From positions 62,001-126,000 of the forward strand of contig NZ_AOLY01000039.1 of assembly GCF_000336635.1 (NCBI RefSeq): a DNA stretch of 64,000 nt, in the 5' to 3' direction. This DNA is from Haloarcula japonica DSM 6131. Lineage in GTDB: Archaea > Halobacteriota > Halobacteria > Halobacteriales > Haloarculaceae. The position numbers and the translations under genes were made by a program. Positions 1 through 8,205 of this stretch are shown one piece after another (position 1 is the first letter of the stretch; the number at the start of each line of letters is the position of its first letter). Below the pieces are notes generated by a model. It had not been told where the DNA came from. It was given only the letters and a program-made list of their open reading frames with translations, and made no database searches.

Positions 1-2
1 CC

Positions 3-380
3 TGTGCGTTCGCAGCCGAGGAACATCCGGACGCGACGATCGTTCTCTTGCACGTCATCAACCCTGCAGAGGCCGGCTACAGCGCGGAGGCATCGATTCC
101 CTCGTTCTCCGAGGAGTGGTACGAGACACAGAAGGCGACGGCGGAGGACCTCCTTGACGACCTCGAGGCGGAAGTGACCGAAGCCGGCGTCGAGTCTGTC
201 GAACGCGTCGTCGAGGTCGGGCGACCGACAAAAGTCATCGTAGAGTACGCGGATGACCACGACATCAACCAGATCGTCATGGGGAGCCACGGGCGCTCAG
301 GGATGTCCCGTATCCTGCTAGGGAGCGTCGCCGAAATCGTCGTTAGACGAGCGTCTGTCCCCGTAACTGTCGTCAGATAG
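3..380 (+). CDS. Universal stress protein, UspA family (5' end outside window)
   Basis: The frame is open from base 3 to the TAG at 378-380, so the first residues of the gene lie before the window. The visible 125 residues cover most of a Usp domain: strand LLHVINP near the start and, near the end, GSHGRSGMSRILLGSVAE. That matches the ATP-binding signature G-x2-G-x9-G-S of the nucleotide-binding Usp class. It ends PVTVVR, the normal last strand of the fold. The protein is cytoplasmic; Usp proteins bind ATP and are linked to stress survival, but the specific role here is unknown. It converges on a second Usp gene two bases downstream on the other strand. Confidence 0.9.
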   Translation, partial: CAFAAEEHPDATIVLLHVINPAEAGYSAEASIPSFSEEWYETQKATAEDLLDDLEAEVTEAGVESVERVVEVGRPTKVIVEYADDHDINQIVMGSHGRSGMSRILLGSVAEIVVRRASVPVTVVR

Positions 381-382
381 CG

Positions 383-826
383 CTACGGGTGCCGGACGAT
401 ATGGACGTCGTATTCGGGGTCTTCTGATACCGGTGAGCCGACGCTACAGACCGGCGTCGACACCCGCCCGGCGTTCTCGCTGCCGATGAACACGATTGAG
501 GCCCCCTCTTCGTGAGCGACTTCTCTGATGGTCCGGGTGATGTCTGTCGTCGTCGACGCCATCGAACTCACGTCTTCCGGGACCTCGTAGCGGAACGACG
601 CTGCCGGAGCGACCGACTCGGCCTGCTCTCGCATTCGGTCGGCGATAGCTTCGATGTCGAACTCCTCGGTGTCGTCGAGCCAACCCCGTTCCTGTGCGTA
701 CGCCGCATCGTTCGGAATAACGGACAGTGCGGTGACAGCTTCATCGCGGTAGTCCGCGAACTCCATCGCCCGTGATAGCGCGGCTTTCGACAGAGCCGAG
801 CCGTCGAAGGGCACGAGTAGTACCAT
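383..826 (-). CDS. Universal stress protein-like, divergent member
   Basis: 147 residues from the ATG at 824-826 (MVLLVPFDGSALSKAA), which is the canonical Usp first strand. The frame stays open further upstream but those residues do not resemble Usp, so I start here. The C-terminal half keeps the GSENAGRVSTPVCSVG segment where ATP-binding members have G-x2-G-x9-G-S/T, but the spacing and glycines are not canonical, so ATP binding is doubtful. It is convergent with the canonical Usp gene at the window start, with a 2-bp gap. The function is inferred only from the family. Confidence 0.8.
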   Translation of the reverse strand: MVLLVPFDGSALSKAALSRAMEFADYRDEAVTALSVIPNDAAYAQERGWLDDTEEFDIEAIADRMREQAESVAPAASFRYEVPEDVSSMASTTTDITRTIREVAHEEGASIVFIGSENAGRVSTPVCSVGSPVSEDPEYDVHIVRHP

Positions 827-983
827 ATCCCACCTGTCGCCCGGTTGTGATTTATTGGTTCCGCAAGCCGGCACGATATGAGACAAATACTGCTGGAATC
901 GGTACATCGCAGTCCTGCGGTAAGCCGAGCGAATAACCCGGCAAGGTGTCTGTAACTAATTGTGAGGGGTGTGATCAATAGCC

Positions 984-1697
984 ATGGATTCGCTAGAGGA
1001 TACACTCAGATACCCCATGGAAGACGACGACTGGACCACAACGGTACTCATCGGCGGCGTCCTCAGCCTCCTCTCGTTCCTCGTCGTCCCCGGCATCCTC
1101 GTGTACGGCTATCTCGTTCAGGCAGTCCGCGACCGGGCGGACGGAGCAACACAGCCACCGGCGTTCGAGGACTGGGGCGGACTGCTCGTCGACGGGCTCA
1201 AGGCCTGGGTTATCGGCATCGTGTACATGCTCGTTCCGCTCGTCGTGTTCGGGGTGACCGTCGGCGGGAGCCTGTTCGCGATGGCGACCGGCACCCGCGC
1301 CGGAGCAGGCGCAGGCCTCGCTGGCCTCTTCGGCGGGCTGGCGATCTCGTTCGTGCTGTCGCTGGTGTTTGGCTACGTGGCGACGGCGGCCATCATCCAC
1401 TTCGCCTGCACCGGCGAGTTCGGGGCCGGGTTCGACTTCGGAACGCTTCGGAAACTGGTTCTGTCTCCGGAATACGCGACACCGTGGCTGGTCTCGATTG
1501 CGCTGTTCATCGCGGCCAACGTCGTGGTGAACTTGCTCAACGTCGTTCCGTTCATCGGCTCGCTCGTCGCCGTGATTCTCAGTCCGTTCGCCACCTTCTA
1601 CGTGCTGGTCGTCGCGACGGACCTCTGGGCCGGCGGCTACAACGCGGCACTTGACGAGCGGGACGAACCGGAGTCGGTCGGGACGGCGACGGCTTAG
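984..1697 (+). CDS. DUF4013 family membrane protein
   Basis: 237 residues with about five hydrophobic segments (roughly 20-45, 73-95, 105-140, 163-188 and 190-213) separated by short polar loops, and an acidic C-terminal tail. The N-terminal pattern (a short amphipathic start with YPMEDDDW, then a long hydrophobic hairpin ending in GYLVQAVRD) and the later FACTGEFGAGFDF / WAGGYNAA pattern fit DUF4013, a family of uncharacterised archaeal and bacterial membrane proteins. The AT-rich stretch TAACTAATTG at about 952-961 is a plausible TATA box about 27 nt before the start. The stop overlaps the convergent KaiC-like gene by 4 bp. No function is known. Confidence 0.8.
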   Translation: MDSLEDTLRYPMEDDDWTTTVLIGGVLSLLSFLVVPGILVYGYLVQAVRDRADGATQPPAFEDWGGLLVDGLKAWVIGIVYMLVPLVVFGVTVGGSLFAMATGTRAGAGAGLAGLFGGLAISFVLSLVFGYVATAAIIHFACTGEFGAGFDFGTLRKLVLSPEYATPWLVSIALFIAANVVVNLLNVVPFIGSLVAVILSPFATFYVLVVATDLWAGGYNAALDERDEPESVGTATA

Positions 1698-2863
1698 AAG
1701 ATGTTTGCCTGCTGGTAGACCGAGATGCCGTCGTTCGTTATCTCGTAGGGTTTCGTCTCCCGCGAGTGGTTCGCGTTCCGTATCTTCTGGATCTCGACGG
1801 CGAGTCGCGTCTCACCAGTGTCTGACCGGACGTACTGAAGAATGAACACGGCGTCGGTCAGGTATTCGATGATACCGTGTCTGGATGCGAAGGGGTTGCT
1901 CTCGCTGGCCTCGGAGACGAGCATCGTCGTCACGCCGGCCTGTTTCAGCGACCGGGTGAAATCGAATACCTCGGTGCGTCGACGGGACTGGTCGTCATAC
2001 ATCATCTCGAGCAGCGAGACGGAGTCGAGCACCAGCCGGTCGGCGTCGAACTTCTCGATGAGGTCCGGGAGTTCCCCCCGAATGTTGTCGAGGCTATTTG
2101 CCATTTCGACCGGGTCGAGGTCGACGATGGCTAGCTGGCCCTGTTCTTCGTACTCCTCGAACCCCCAGCCGCGGTCACCAGCGGTGTCCAGTATCGCGTC
2201 GTGGGACTGTTCGAGCGTGAGAAACACTGCGTTCTCGCCGTTTTGCAGGCCGTGATGGAGGAACTGCAACCCGAACGTCGTCTTCCCGGTGCCGGCTGAG
2301 CCGATAGTGACGATGAGATGGCGCTGTGGAATCCCACCCTGGATCATCTGGTCGAGACCCTCGATACCGATGTCGACCCGCGGGATGTCGGACTCGAACT
2401 CCTCCTCGAAGTCGCTACCGCTGTCACCGTCACCGCTACCGGCAGACTCGAACGCGGTGGCGAAGTCGTCGTCGAAGAGCCCGCCACTATCACCGTCGCC
2501 GGGGGACCCAGCGTCGGCATCAGCGGACTCACTCCCGCTGCTGAAGGGGTCATCGTTGCTGTCGTCGAACGGGCTGCTGTCCCCGCCAGAGGCAGCGCTG
2601 CCGTCGTCATCGAACGGGCTGCTGTCACCATCTTTGCTAAAATCGGCGCTGCCGGTGTCATCAAACGGGCTGCCATCACCGCGTCGACTGCCGTCGTCAC
2701 TGTCTGTCGCAAACGGCCCAGTGTCCGCAGATGTAGACTCCGCTGCGTCGCTCTCGGATGGTATCGCCGAAGCATCGTCGGTATCCGTCTGTTCGCTGTC
2801 GCCATCCTCGTCGTCCAGCGCACTTTCGAACCAGTCGTCGTCGGACTCGTTGTCCCCGCTCAT
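1694..2863 (-). CDS. KaiC/RecA-superfamily ATPase with long acidic, motif-repeating N-terminal tail
   Basis: 389 residues from the ATG at 2861-2863. Residues about 165-389 form a single KaiC-type ATPase domain: [21 protein letters not shown] opens it, the Walker A loop is GSAGTGKTT, the Walker B-like strand is RLVLDSVS, and it ends in [19 protein letters not shown], typical of haloarchaeal KaiC-like signalling ATPases. The first 160 residues are low-complexity, rich in Asp, Ser and Gly, and carry repeated short motifs: SPFDD three times plus variants GPFAT, DPFSS and GLFDD. It diverges from nadK. The substrate and partners are unknown; a regulatory ATPase is likely. The upstream in-frame residues are not included because ATG-Ser-Gly-Asp starts the acidic tail cleanly. 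Confidence 0.85.
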   Translation of the reverse strand: MSGDNESDDDWFESALDDEDGDSEQTDTDDASAIPSESDAAESTSADTGPFATDSDDGSRRGDGSPFDDTGSADFSKDGDSSPFDDDGSAASGGDSSPFDDSNDDPFSSGSESADADAGSPGDGDSGGLFDDDFATAFESAGSGDGDSGSDFEEEFESDIPRVDIGIEGLDQMIQGGIPQRHLIVTIGSAGTGKTTFGLQFLHHGLQNGENAVFLTLEQSHDAILDTAGDRGWGFEEYEEQGQLAIVDLDPVEMANSLDNIRGELPDLIEKFDADRLVLDSVSLLEMMYDDQSRRRTEVFDFTRSLKQAGVTTMLVSEASESNPFASRHGIIEYLTDAVFILQYVRSDTGETRLAVEIQKIRNANHSRETKPYEITNDGISVYQQANIF

Positions 2864-2941
2864 ACGCACGACCACCAGCCACACGAACGGCCCATGGAAG
2901 TGGATACGCGTCGGGACGGATATAATTGCCGTCGTAGAGGG

Positions 2942-2948
2942 TTTATAT
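2942..2948 (+). promoter_or_regulatory. Putative TATA box of nadK
   Basis: TTTATAT lies about 27 nt upstream of the nadK ATG at 2972, the spacing expected for a haloarchaeal leaderless transcript. It also supports choosing that ATG over the much longer open frame upstream. Confidence 0.6.
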
Positions 2949-2971
2949 GCGGCCGGTGGGAACGTCCGGCA

Positions 2972-3823
2972 ATGACTGTCGGGATCGTCGCGCAGCGGGA
3001 CAACGACCGGGCCATGTCGCTTGCGAGTACACTGTGTGACCGATTGCGTGCCACGTCAGCGGCCGTCGTCGTGGACGAAACGACCGCCGGGGCGCTGGGT
3101 GACCACGACGCGTGGGAGGCCGCCGTACCCGATTCGGCCCCGGTCGATGAGATGTCCGCCTGTGACCTCGTTGTGAGTATCGGCGGTGACGGGACGTTTC
3201 TGTACGCGGCCCGCGGTGCGGGGTCGACGCCGATACTGGGCGTCAACCTCGGCGAGGTCGGCTTTCTGAACGCTATCGCACCGGAAGAGGCCGTCGAGAC
3301 GGTTGTCGCGGAAGTCGAACACATCCAGAAGACTGGCAGCGCCAGAACACGGGCCAAGCCGCGGCTGCAGGCCAGCGGCGACGACTGGGAGCTGTCGCCG
3401 GCACTGAACGAGGTCGTCATCCAGGGTGAGCGCCGCGGTCACGGCGGCGGGGCGACGCTCGACGTGTACGTCGACGACTCGCTGTACACGTCCGGCCACG
3501 CTGACGGCGTACTGGTGGCGACGCCCACCGGCTCAACAGCGTACAATCTCAGCGAACGCGGCCCGCTCGTTCACCCCGACGTGGCCGGTCTCATCGTCAC
3601 CGGGATGGCAGACGAGATGGGGACGCCGCCGCTGGTCGTCGACGTTGACAGCGAAATCGTCGTCGAACTCACAGATGCCGACAGCGGTGTCGTCGTCAGT
3701 GACGGTCGGGTTCGAAAAGACGTGGTCCCGCCGGAGCGGATAACAGTCTCGCGTGCGGGCGAACCGGTCCGGCTTGCCGGGCCGCCGCTTGATTTCTTCA
3801 CCGCACTCGACAAACTGGCCTAA
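2972..3823 (+). CDS. nadK: NAD+ kinase
   Basis: 283 residues; phosphorylates NAD+ to NADP+ using ATP or polyphosphate. The diagnostic GGDGT motif ([14 protein letters not shown]) is near residue 76, followed by the NExxx-type segment (LNEVVIQ) and the [12 protein letters not shown] loop of the family. The length is normal for archaeal NAD kinases. The open frame extends far upstream through the antisense of the KaiC-like gene, but a TATA box 27 nt before the ATG at 2972 and family homology fix the start. The stop overlaps the following convergent membrane gene by 4 bp. Confidence 0.95.
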   Translation: MTVGIVAQRDNDRAMSLASTLCDRLRATSAAVVVDETTAGALGDHDAWEAAVPDSAPVDEMSACDLVVSIGGDGTFLYAARGAGSTPILGVNLGEVGFLNAIAPEEAVETVVAEVEHIQKTGSARTRAKPRLQASGDDWELSPALNEVVIQGERRGHGGGATLDVYVDDSLYTSGHADGVLVATPTGSTAYNLSERGPLVHPDVAGLIVTGMADEMGTPPLVVDVDSEIVVELTDADSGVVVSDGRVRKDVVPPERITVSRAGEPVRLAGPPLDFFTALDKLA

Positions 3824-4107
3824 CGCCGACCGACGGCGTACAGCACTGGTGCGAGGACGAGCAGCACGAGGCCGAACAGTTTGTACTGGAACGACGATGC
3901 GAGGACGCTCGCACTGTTCGGTTCCATCGCCGACGCCGGCGTAATTACGAGCAGCGCGCCCAGTGCAATCGTGTGTAGTCCCAGCATTCGGAGCGACCGT
4001 TGCGGGAGAATTGCGACGAGCCCACCGACAAAGCCGAGTAGCAGGACATCACCGATGGTGTAGTTCAGCAGGAAACTATCGATGAGTTGCAGCGGTGACG
4101 CGAGCAT
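3820..4107 (-). CDS. Small integral membrane protein, function unknown
   Basis: 95 residues with three hydrophobic segments (about 18-36, 42-60 and 70-91) and an Arg-Arg end, so essentially all membrane. The frame uses haloarchaeal codons and starts with an ATG about 77 bp downstream of the stop of the PAS-membrane gene on the same strand. I recognise no family. It overlaps the nadK stop by 4 bp, convergent. Confidence 0.65.
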   Translation of the reverse strand: MLASPLQLIDSFLLNYTIGDVLLLGFVGGLVAILPQRSLRMLGLHTIALGALLVITPASAMEPNSASVLASSFQYKLFGLVLLVLAPVLYAVGRR

Positions 4108-4183
4108 TCCTATCCAGGATTTCGCCGTGATGGAATCTTTAAAGTTCCGTTACGCCGCCGACCCGCGGGCGGCGTTCGGCCGT

Positions 4184-4792
4184 TCAATCACCCGCTGTTC
4201 CCAGCGGCGTGAGCAGGAGGTAGCCAGTCGACGGGACGCCGGCCGTCCGTAGCCGGAACTGCCTCGGTTCGTCGAGTGCCGTCGAGAGGGCCACGACATC
4301 GAGGTCAGTTGTACTGACTGTCTCGGCGTCCACTTCGTCGATACCAGCCACGAGCAGCGCCTCGGAGAGCGCCGTTCCGTCGAGGCGGTCGGACGGCACG
4401 TCGAACGTGGTCCCGAACGCCTCGTTGGCCGCACGCACGACCGGGCCGTGACCCTCATCAGCGAAATACAGCACCGGGTCCGGATGACCGTCGAAGAGGT
4501 CGATCGGCTGTGGCTCCGGTGTTTGCTCGACATCTGCCGACACTGTCATCGTCTCGTCGATCGTCTCACCGGGTGAATCAGTCACCAGGAGATAGGAGAC
4601 GCCACCTAGTCCCCCACCGAGCGCCAGGCCGAGGCCCACGGTGACCTGTTCCGAGAGCCCGAGCGAGAACACCGACTGCACCACCAGCGCGACGGTGGCG
4701 AACACGACCGCTCCTGCCCCTATCCAACCGACCACGGCCGCGAGGCTCCCAAGGCGATGTCGACCGCCCGTGCCCGCCGACGACTTGCTCAT
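4184..4792 (-). CDS. Two-TM membrane protein with PAS-like cytoplasmic domain
   Basis: 202 residues from the ATG at 4790-4792. A short polar start is followed by two transmembrane helices (about 14-38 and 46-67), an acidic linker rich in Thr, Glu and Pro, and a PAS-like sensory domain from about 95 (FDGHPDPVLYF ... VVRAANEAFG ... LDGTALSEALL) to about 195. No kinase or output domain follows, so it probably senses and transmits through a partner. It diverges from a HalX response regulator with about 90 bp between the starts, which makes that regulator the obvious candidate partner; this is inference. Confidence 0.7.
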   Translation of the reverse strand: MSKSSAGTGGRHRLGSLAAVVGWIGAGAVVFATVALVVQSVFSLGLSEQVTVGLGLALGGGLGGVSYLLVTDSPGETIDETMTVSADVEQTPEPQPIDLFDGHPDPVLYFADEGHGPVVRAANEAFGTTFDVPSDRLDGTALSEALLVAGIDEVDAETVSTTDLDVVALSTALDEPRQFRLRTAGVPSTGYLLLTPLGTAGD

Positions 4793-4842
4793 CGGTACAC
4801 ACTCAATGGGCCATCGGTTAACGCTTTTCGAGAGGCGGCCGA

Positions 4843-4854
4843 TAAAACATATAC
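4843..4854 (+). promoter_or_regulatory. Putative TATA box of the HalX regulator gene
   Basis: TAAAACATATAC is centred about 35 nt upstream of the GTG at 4884. Its position supports the GTG rather than the upstream in-frame ATG codons as the true start. Confidence 0.5.
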
Positions 4855-4883
4855 AGGTGCCAGCCCTAGGACTGTCCACTACC

Positions 4884-5456
4884 GTGTCCAGAACTACAGA
4901 CGGCCCACCGCGGGTACTCGTCGTTGACGACGAACACGACGTCGCCGACACGCAGGCCCTGAAACTCGGCGAGCGCTACGAGACGACTGTCGCGTACAGT
5001 GGCCAGGCGGCGCTCGACACCGTTGGTCCGGAATTCGACGCCGTGTTGCTCGACCGACGAATGCCCGACGTCCACGGTGACGACGTGCTTTTACGGTTGC
5101 GCGAGCGGGGGTTCGACGGCATCATCGTCATGCTGACCGCGGTCGACGCCGACCTGAACATTCTGGAGATGCCCTTCGACGACTACCTTCAGAAGCCGGT
5201 CGACCAGTCGACGCTCCTGTCGACGCTCGACCAGCACCTCGACAGAGGCGGCGAAGACGACAGGCTCGACGAGTATTTCCGGATCTCCTCGAAGCTCTCG
5301 GTACTGGAACGTGAGAAATCCACATCGCAGCTGGAATCGAGCACCGAGTACACCAAGCTGAAGGAACGGGCCAGAGAGCTGGAGTGGGTACTGAAAGCCG
5401 AGAACGATGACTTCGAAGAGCTGAAAGAGACGTACCAGTCTATCAGCCGGAGCTAG
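4884..5456 (+). CDS. HalX-domain response regulator
   Basis: 190 residues from a GTG start (MSRTTDGPPRVLVVDDEHD). A receiver domain covers about residues 9-120: acidic pair D15-D16, phospho-acceptor D57 (LLDRRMPDVHG), and conserved Lys in YLQKPVD near 104. A HalX domain follows (about 125-190): a charged, coiled-coil-like helical region with EYFRISSKLSVLEREK and AENDDFEELKETYQSI. HalX regulators are haloarchaeal; the domain's output is not well understood. No histidine kinase is adjacent; the divergent PAS-membrane gene is the nearest signalling neighbour. The stop overlaps the convergent tetR-like gene by 4 bp. Confidence 0.9.
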   Translation: MSRTTDGPPRVLVVDDEHDVADTQALKLGERYETTVAYSGQAALDTVGPEFDAVLLDRRMPDVHGDDVLLRLRERGFDGIIVMLTAVDADLNILEMPFDDYLQKPVDQSTLLSTLDQHLDRGGEDDRLDEYFRISSKLSVLEREKSTSQLESSTEYTKLKERARELEWVLKAENDDFEELKETYQSISRS

Positions 5457-6073
5457 GCGTCGAGAAGCAGCGTCTCTTCGATGTACTCGTCGATGGTATC
5501 TCGGACTGTCGAGACGGGGTCGTCGTTCCGGGTCGCGTTCTGGAGGATCACGCCGTCGAGTATCGTGATCATGAACTGCGAAACCGTTTCGGGGTCGACG
5601 TCGGCGAAGACCCCTTGTTCGATGCCGTCTTCGATTATCTGTGCGAACTGCCGGGCGAACAGTTTGTCCGTCTCGGTGAACTTCTCCCGGAAGTCCGGGT
5701 TCTGGACCGCTTGGGCGCGCATCTCGACGTAGGAGCCGAGCACCGCGTTTTTGTCCGGCGTCTCGACGCAGTCGGGGAAGTCGTCGAGAATCAGGCTGAC
5801 GAACGTCTTGATGTCCTGTTCGGGGTCGCCGGTCGATTCGATCTGAAAGATGCGGTTAAATTCCGTGAGAATGAACTCCTGAAACGACAGCAAGAGGTCC
5901 TCCTTGCCATCGAAGTGGTGATAGAACGTCGATTTGCTCAGATCGGCCTCGTCCGCAATTCGCTGTATCGAAAGTCCAGCATACCCGTATTCCCGGAGGG
6001 CACGGAACGTGGCTCGCATGATCGCCTCGTGCGAGTCCGCTGGCTCCCCGGCAAACGGAATTCCATCACTCAT
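5453..6073 (-). CDS. TetR/AcrR family repressor
   Basis: 206 residues. The N-terminal helix-turn-helix is clear: IMRATFRALREYGYAGLSIQ followed by RIADEADLSKSTFYHHFDGKEDLL (residues about 16-60), the classical TetR DNA-binding pattern. The rest is the ligand-binding and dimer domain with the usual SFTFVSLILDDF-like and IEDGIEQGVFADVDPE elements. It diverges from the COG1361/RND exporter pair, and the intergenic region carries two near-identical dyad repeats, one immediately before this gene's start and one 64 bp further. The simplest reading is that it represses itself and the exporter and releases when a pump substrate binds. Confidence 0.92.
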   Translation of the reverse strand: MSDGIPFAGEPADSHEAIMRATFRALREYGYAGLSIQRIADEADLSKSTFYHHFDGKEDLLLSFQEFILTEFNRIFQIESTGDPEQDIKTFVSLILDDFPDCVETPDKNAVLGSYVEMRAQAVQNPDFREKFTETDKLFARQFAQIIEDGIEQGVFADVDPETVSQFMITILDGVILQNATRNDDPVSTVRDTIDEYIEETLLLDA

Positions 6074-6078
6074 CCCGA

Positions 6079-6094
6079 CCGAATATTCGTTCGG
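6079..6094. promoter_or_regulatory. Operator-like dyad, copy 1 (TetR site)
   Basis: CCGAA-N6-TTCGG is a perfect 5+5 inverted repeat with a 6-bp spacer, also containing the inner palindrome CGAATATTCG. It lies 5 bp before the tetR start codon, where binding would block its own transcription. Confidence 0.65.
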
Positions 6095-6142
6095 GCAGTA
6101 AATATCTTCCCACTGTTACTGAACCACAACGTTGATAGGCGA

Positions 6143-6158
6143 CCGAACGTTCGTTCGA
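6143..6158. promoter_or_regulatory. Operator-like dyad, copy 2 (TetR site)
   Basis: CCGAA-N6-TTCGA has the same architecture as copy 1, with 13 of 16 bases identical and an inner CGAACGTTCG palindrome. The starts of the two copies are 64 bp apart, about six helical turns. It is the copy nearer the exporter genes. Confidence 0.6.
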
Positions 6159-6276
6159 TGTACGCGGTTCGGGCGGGAGTCTGCACAGACGTATGTGGGT
6201 GCGTGCCCCGATCTCCCAGATATGACCTCCGTTCCGAACAGAGACAACCCATGGAACGTCCAAAGTGTCCCTACGC

Positions 6277-8202
6277 ATGAAACCACGAACACTGCTTACG
6301 CTGGCTGTTGTCGCACTGCTCATGGCATCCGGAACGGCAATCGCCGCCGTAACCGGGAGCCCCGACTTCGACGCAACGCTTGTCGATGATACCGTCACGC
6401 CCGGTGAGGAGACGACGCTCGACGTCGTGCTCGTCAACAGCGGAACGGTCGACTCCGGTCCGACGACGCAGGCAGTTCGGAGTAGCGAGGTAACGACCGC
6501 CCGCGGGACAATAGTGAAAGTCAACAGCGGAGACGCACCGATTACGGTGACAACGGGTAAGCAGGCTGTCGGCTCCGTCCCGGAAGGCAAGACGGAGCCG
6601 ATTCCCTTCGAGGTGAGCGTCGATGACGACGCGAGTCCCGGGGACTACACCGTTCCCGTCATTGTCGAGTACAAGTATACTAACTACATCTCTGAGGGAG
6701 ACGGTTCGCGTGAGGAAAAGACCACGACCGAGCGGATCGAACTCGAACTCGAAATCGACGACGACGCGGCTTTTGATGTGGTAGACGTCGATTCCGGTGC
6801 ACGCGTCGACTCGGTCGGGACGGTCGCAGTCACCGTCGAGAACACCGGTGATGAGCCAGCCCGAGAAGCTTCGGTAACGCTGGAATCGACAAACCCTGAA
6901 CTCACAGTCGGTAGCGACACCAGCAGCTCCCGGTTCATCGACACCTGGGAGGCTGGTGAACAGCGGACGCTCCGGTACCGCGTCGGTGCGAGCGGTGACG
7001 CCAGAGCCGAACCGTACCAGTTCGACCTCCAGGTTGACTTCGATGACACCGACGGGGTGCGAAAGAGTACGTCCGCTTCTTCGCTCGGGATTACACCTGC
7101 CCGCGAGCAAACGTTCACTGTCGAACGTGTCGACAGCGACGTTGCTGTCAGTGACTCCGGGACATATAACGTGACCCTGCGTAACGACGGACCGGTCACA
7201 GTCTCGGACGCGACAGTGACACTTACCACGCAGAACAGCGCGATTACGTTCGGACAGTCCGAATCCACGTCGCAGTTCGTCGGCTCCTGGGAGCCCGGTG
7301 AAACGCGAACGGTGAGCGTTGACGCAAGCGCCAGCGACGACGCCAAGACACAGAGCTACGCGCTGTCGGCGTCAGTGAGCTACGACGACCCAGAAGGCGA
7401 TGCCGGCGTCGCTGACGACATCTCGCTGGGACTCACGCCCGAGCCCGAACAGTCCTTCGCCATGGGTGACGTCGAATCGTCCCTGCAGGCGGGTGACGAC
7501 GGCACGCTGGAAGCGTCACTGACCAACACCGGGGACCGAACAGTCCGCAACGTCGTCTTGAACTGGGCGAGCACCCACGACAACATCTCGCCGAAGGAAA
7601 CCCAGTACGCGGTCGGTGACCTCGAACCGGGCGAGTCAACGACCGTCTCGTTCGATGCTGACGTGTCCGATAACGCGAACTCCGGCCCGCGACAGTTCGA
7701 CTTCGTTGCCAACTACCGCAACAGCGAGGGGGACCGCCGTGAGAGCGACACGCTCGAAATCCGGCAGAGTGTCGACGGTAGCGCTGACGAGTTCATCGTC
7801 GAGACGACGAACGCGTCGGTCAACGTTGGTGGGTCGAGCACGCTCGAAGTGACGATCACCAACGACGCCGGTGAGCAACTGACCGATATCGAGGCGAAAC
7901 TGTTCGCCGAGTCCCCCATCTCCGTCTCGGACGACCAGGCGTACATCGATAGCCTCGACCAAGGCGAGTCAACGACCATCGAGTTCGGTATCAGTGCAAG
8001 CGGTGCCGCGATGACGAAAAGCTACCCCGTCTCGGTCGACTTCCAGTACGAGGAGCCGGACGGAGATACGCCGGTGTCCGATACCTACCGCCTTCCGGTC
8101 TCCGTGACCAACTCCAGCGGTGGCAGTTCGCCGCTAACGGCGATTATCGGCGTCGCACTCGTGGCCGCCCTGGCCATCGGCGGCTACTTCAGGTTCCGCT
8201 AA
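6277..8202 (+). CDS. Secreted, membrane-anchored CARDB/COG1361-type repeat protein
   Basis: 641 residues from the ATG at 6277 (MKPRTLLTLAVV). There is a Sec-type signal peptide at about 1-25. The body is made of four to five beta-sandwich-like repeats of roughly 100 residues with recurring phrases such as VTVENTGDEPAREASVTL, NVTLRNDGPVTVSDATV, EASLTNTGDRTVRNV and EVTITNDAGEQLTDIEA, alternating with WEAGEQRTL / WEPGETRTV / LEPGESTTV turns. The last about 22 residues are a hydrophobic helix ending FRFR, so it is anchored to the outer face of the membrane. It ends 3 bp before the RND pump gene and is surely co-transcribed. Such proteins next to archaeal RND pumps may act as external adaptors; that role is inference. 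Confidence 0.85.
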   Translation: MKPRTLLTLAVVALLMASGTAIAAVTGSPDFDATLVDDTVTPGEETTLDVVLVNSGTVDSGPTTQAVRSSEVTTARGTIVKVNSGDAPITVTTGKQAVGSVPEGKTEPIPFEVSVDDDASPGDYTVPVIVEYKYTNYISEGDGSREEKTTTERIELELEIDDDAAFDVVDVDSGARVDSVGTVAVTVENTGDEPAREASVTLESTNPELTVGSDTSSSRFIDTWEAGEQRTLRYRVGASGDARAEPYQFDLQVDFDDTDGVRKSTSASSLGITPAREQTFTVERVDSDVAVSDSGTYNVTLRNDGPVTVSDATVTLTTQNSAITFGQSESTSQFVGSWEPGETRTVSVDASASDDAKTQSYALSASVSYDDPEGDAGVADDISLGLTPEPEQSFAMGDVESSLQAGDDGTLEASLTNTGDRTVRNVVLNWASTHDNISPKETQYAVGDLEPGESTTVSFDADVSDNANSGPRQFDFVANYRNSEGDRRESDTLEIRQSVDGSADEFIVETTNASVNVGGSSTLEVTITNDAGEQLTDIEAKLFAESPISVSDDQAYIDSLDQGESTTIEFGISASGAAMTKSYPVSVDFQYEEPDGDTPVSDTYRLPVSVTNSSGGSSPLTAIIGVALVAALAIGGYFRFR

Positions 8203-8205
8203 CGC

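Noticed and set aside
2318-2971. Open frame continuing upstream of nadK for about 218 codons
   Set aside because: It runs antisense through the KaiC-like gene's repetitive tail, and the TATA box at 2942 fixes the nadK start downstream.
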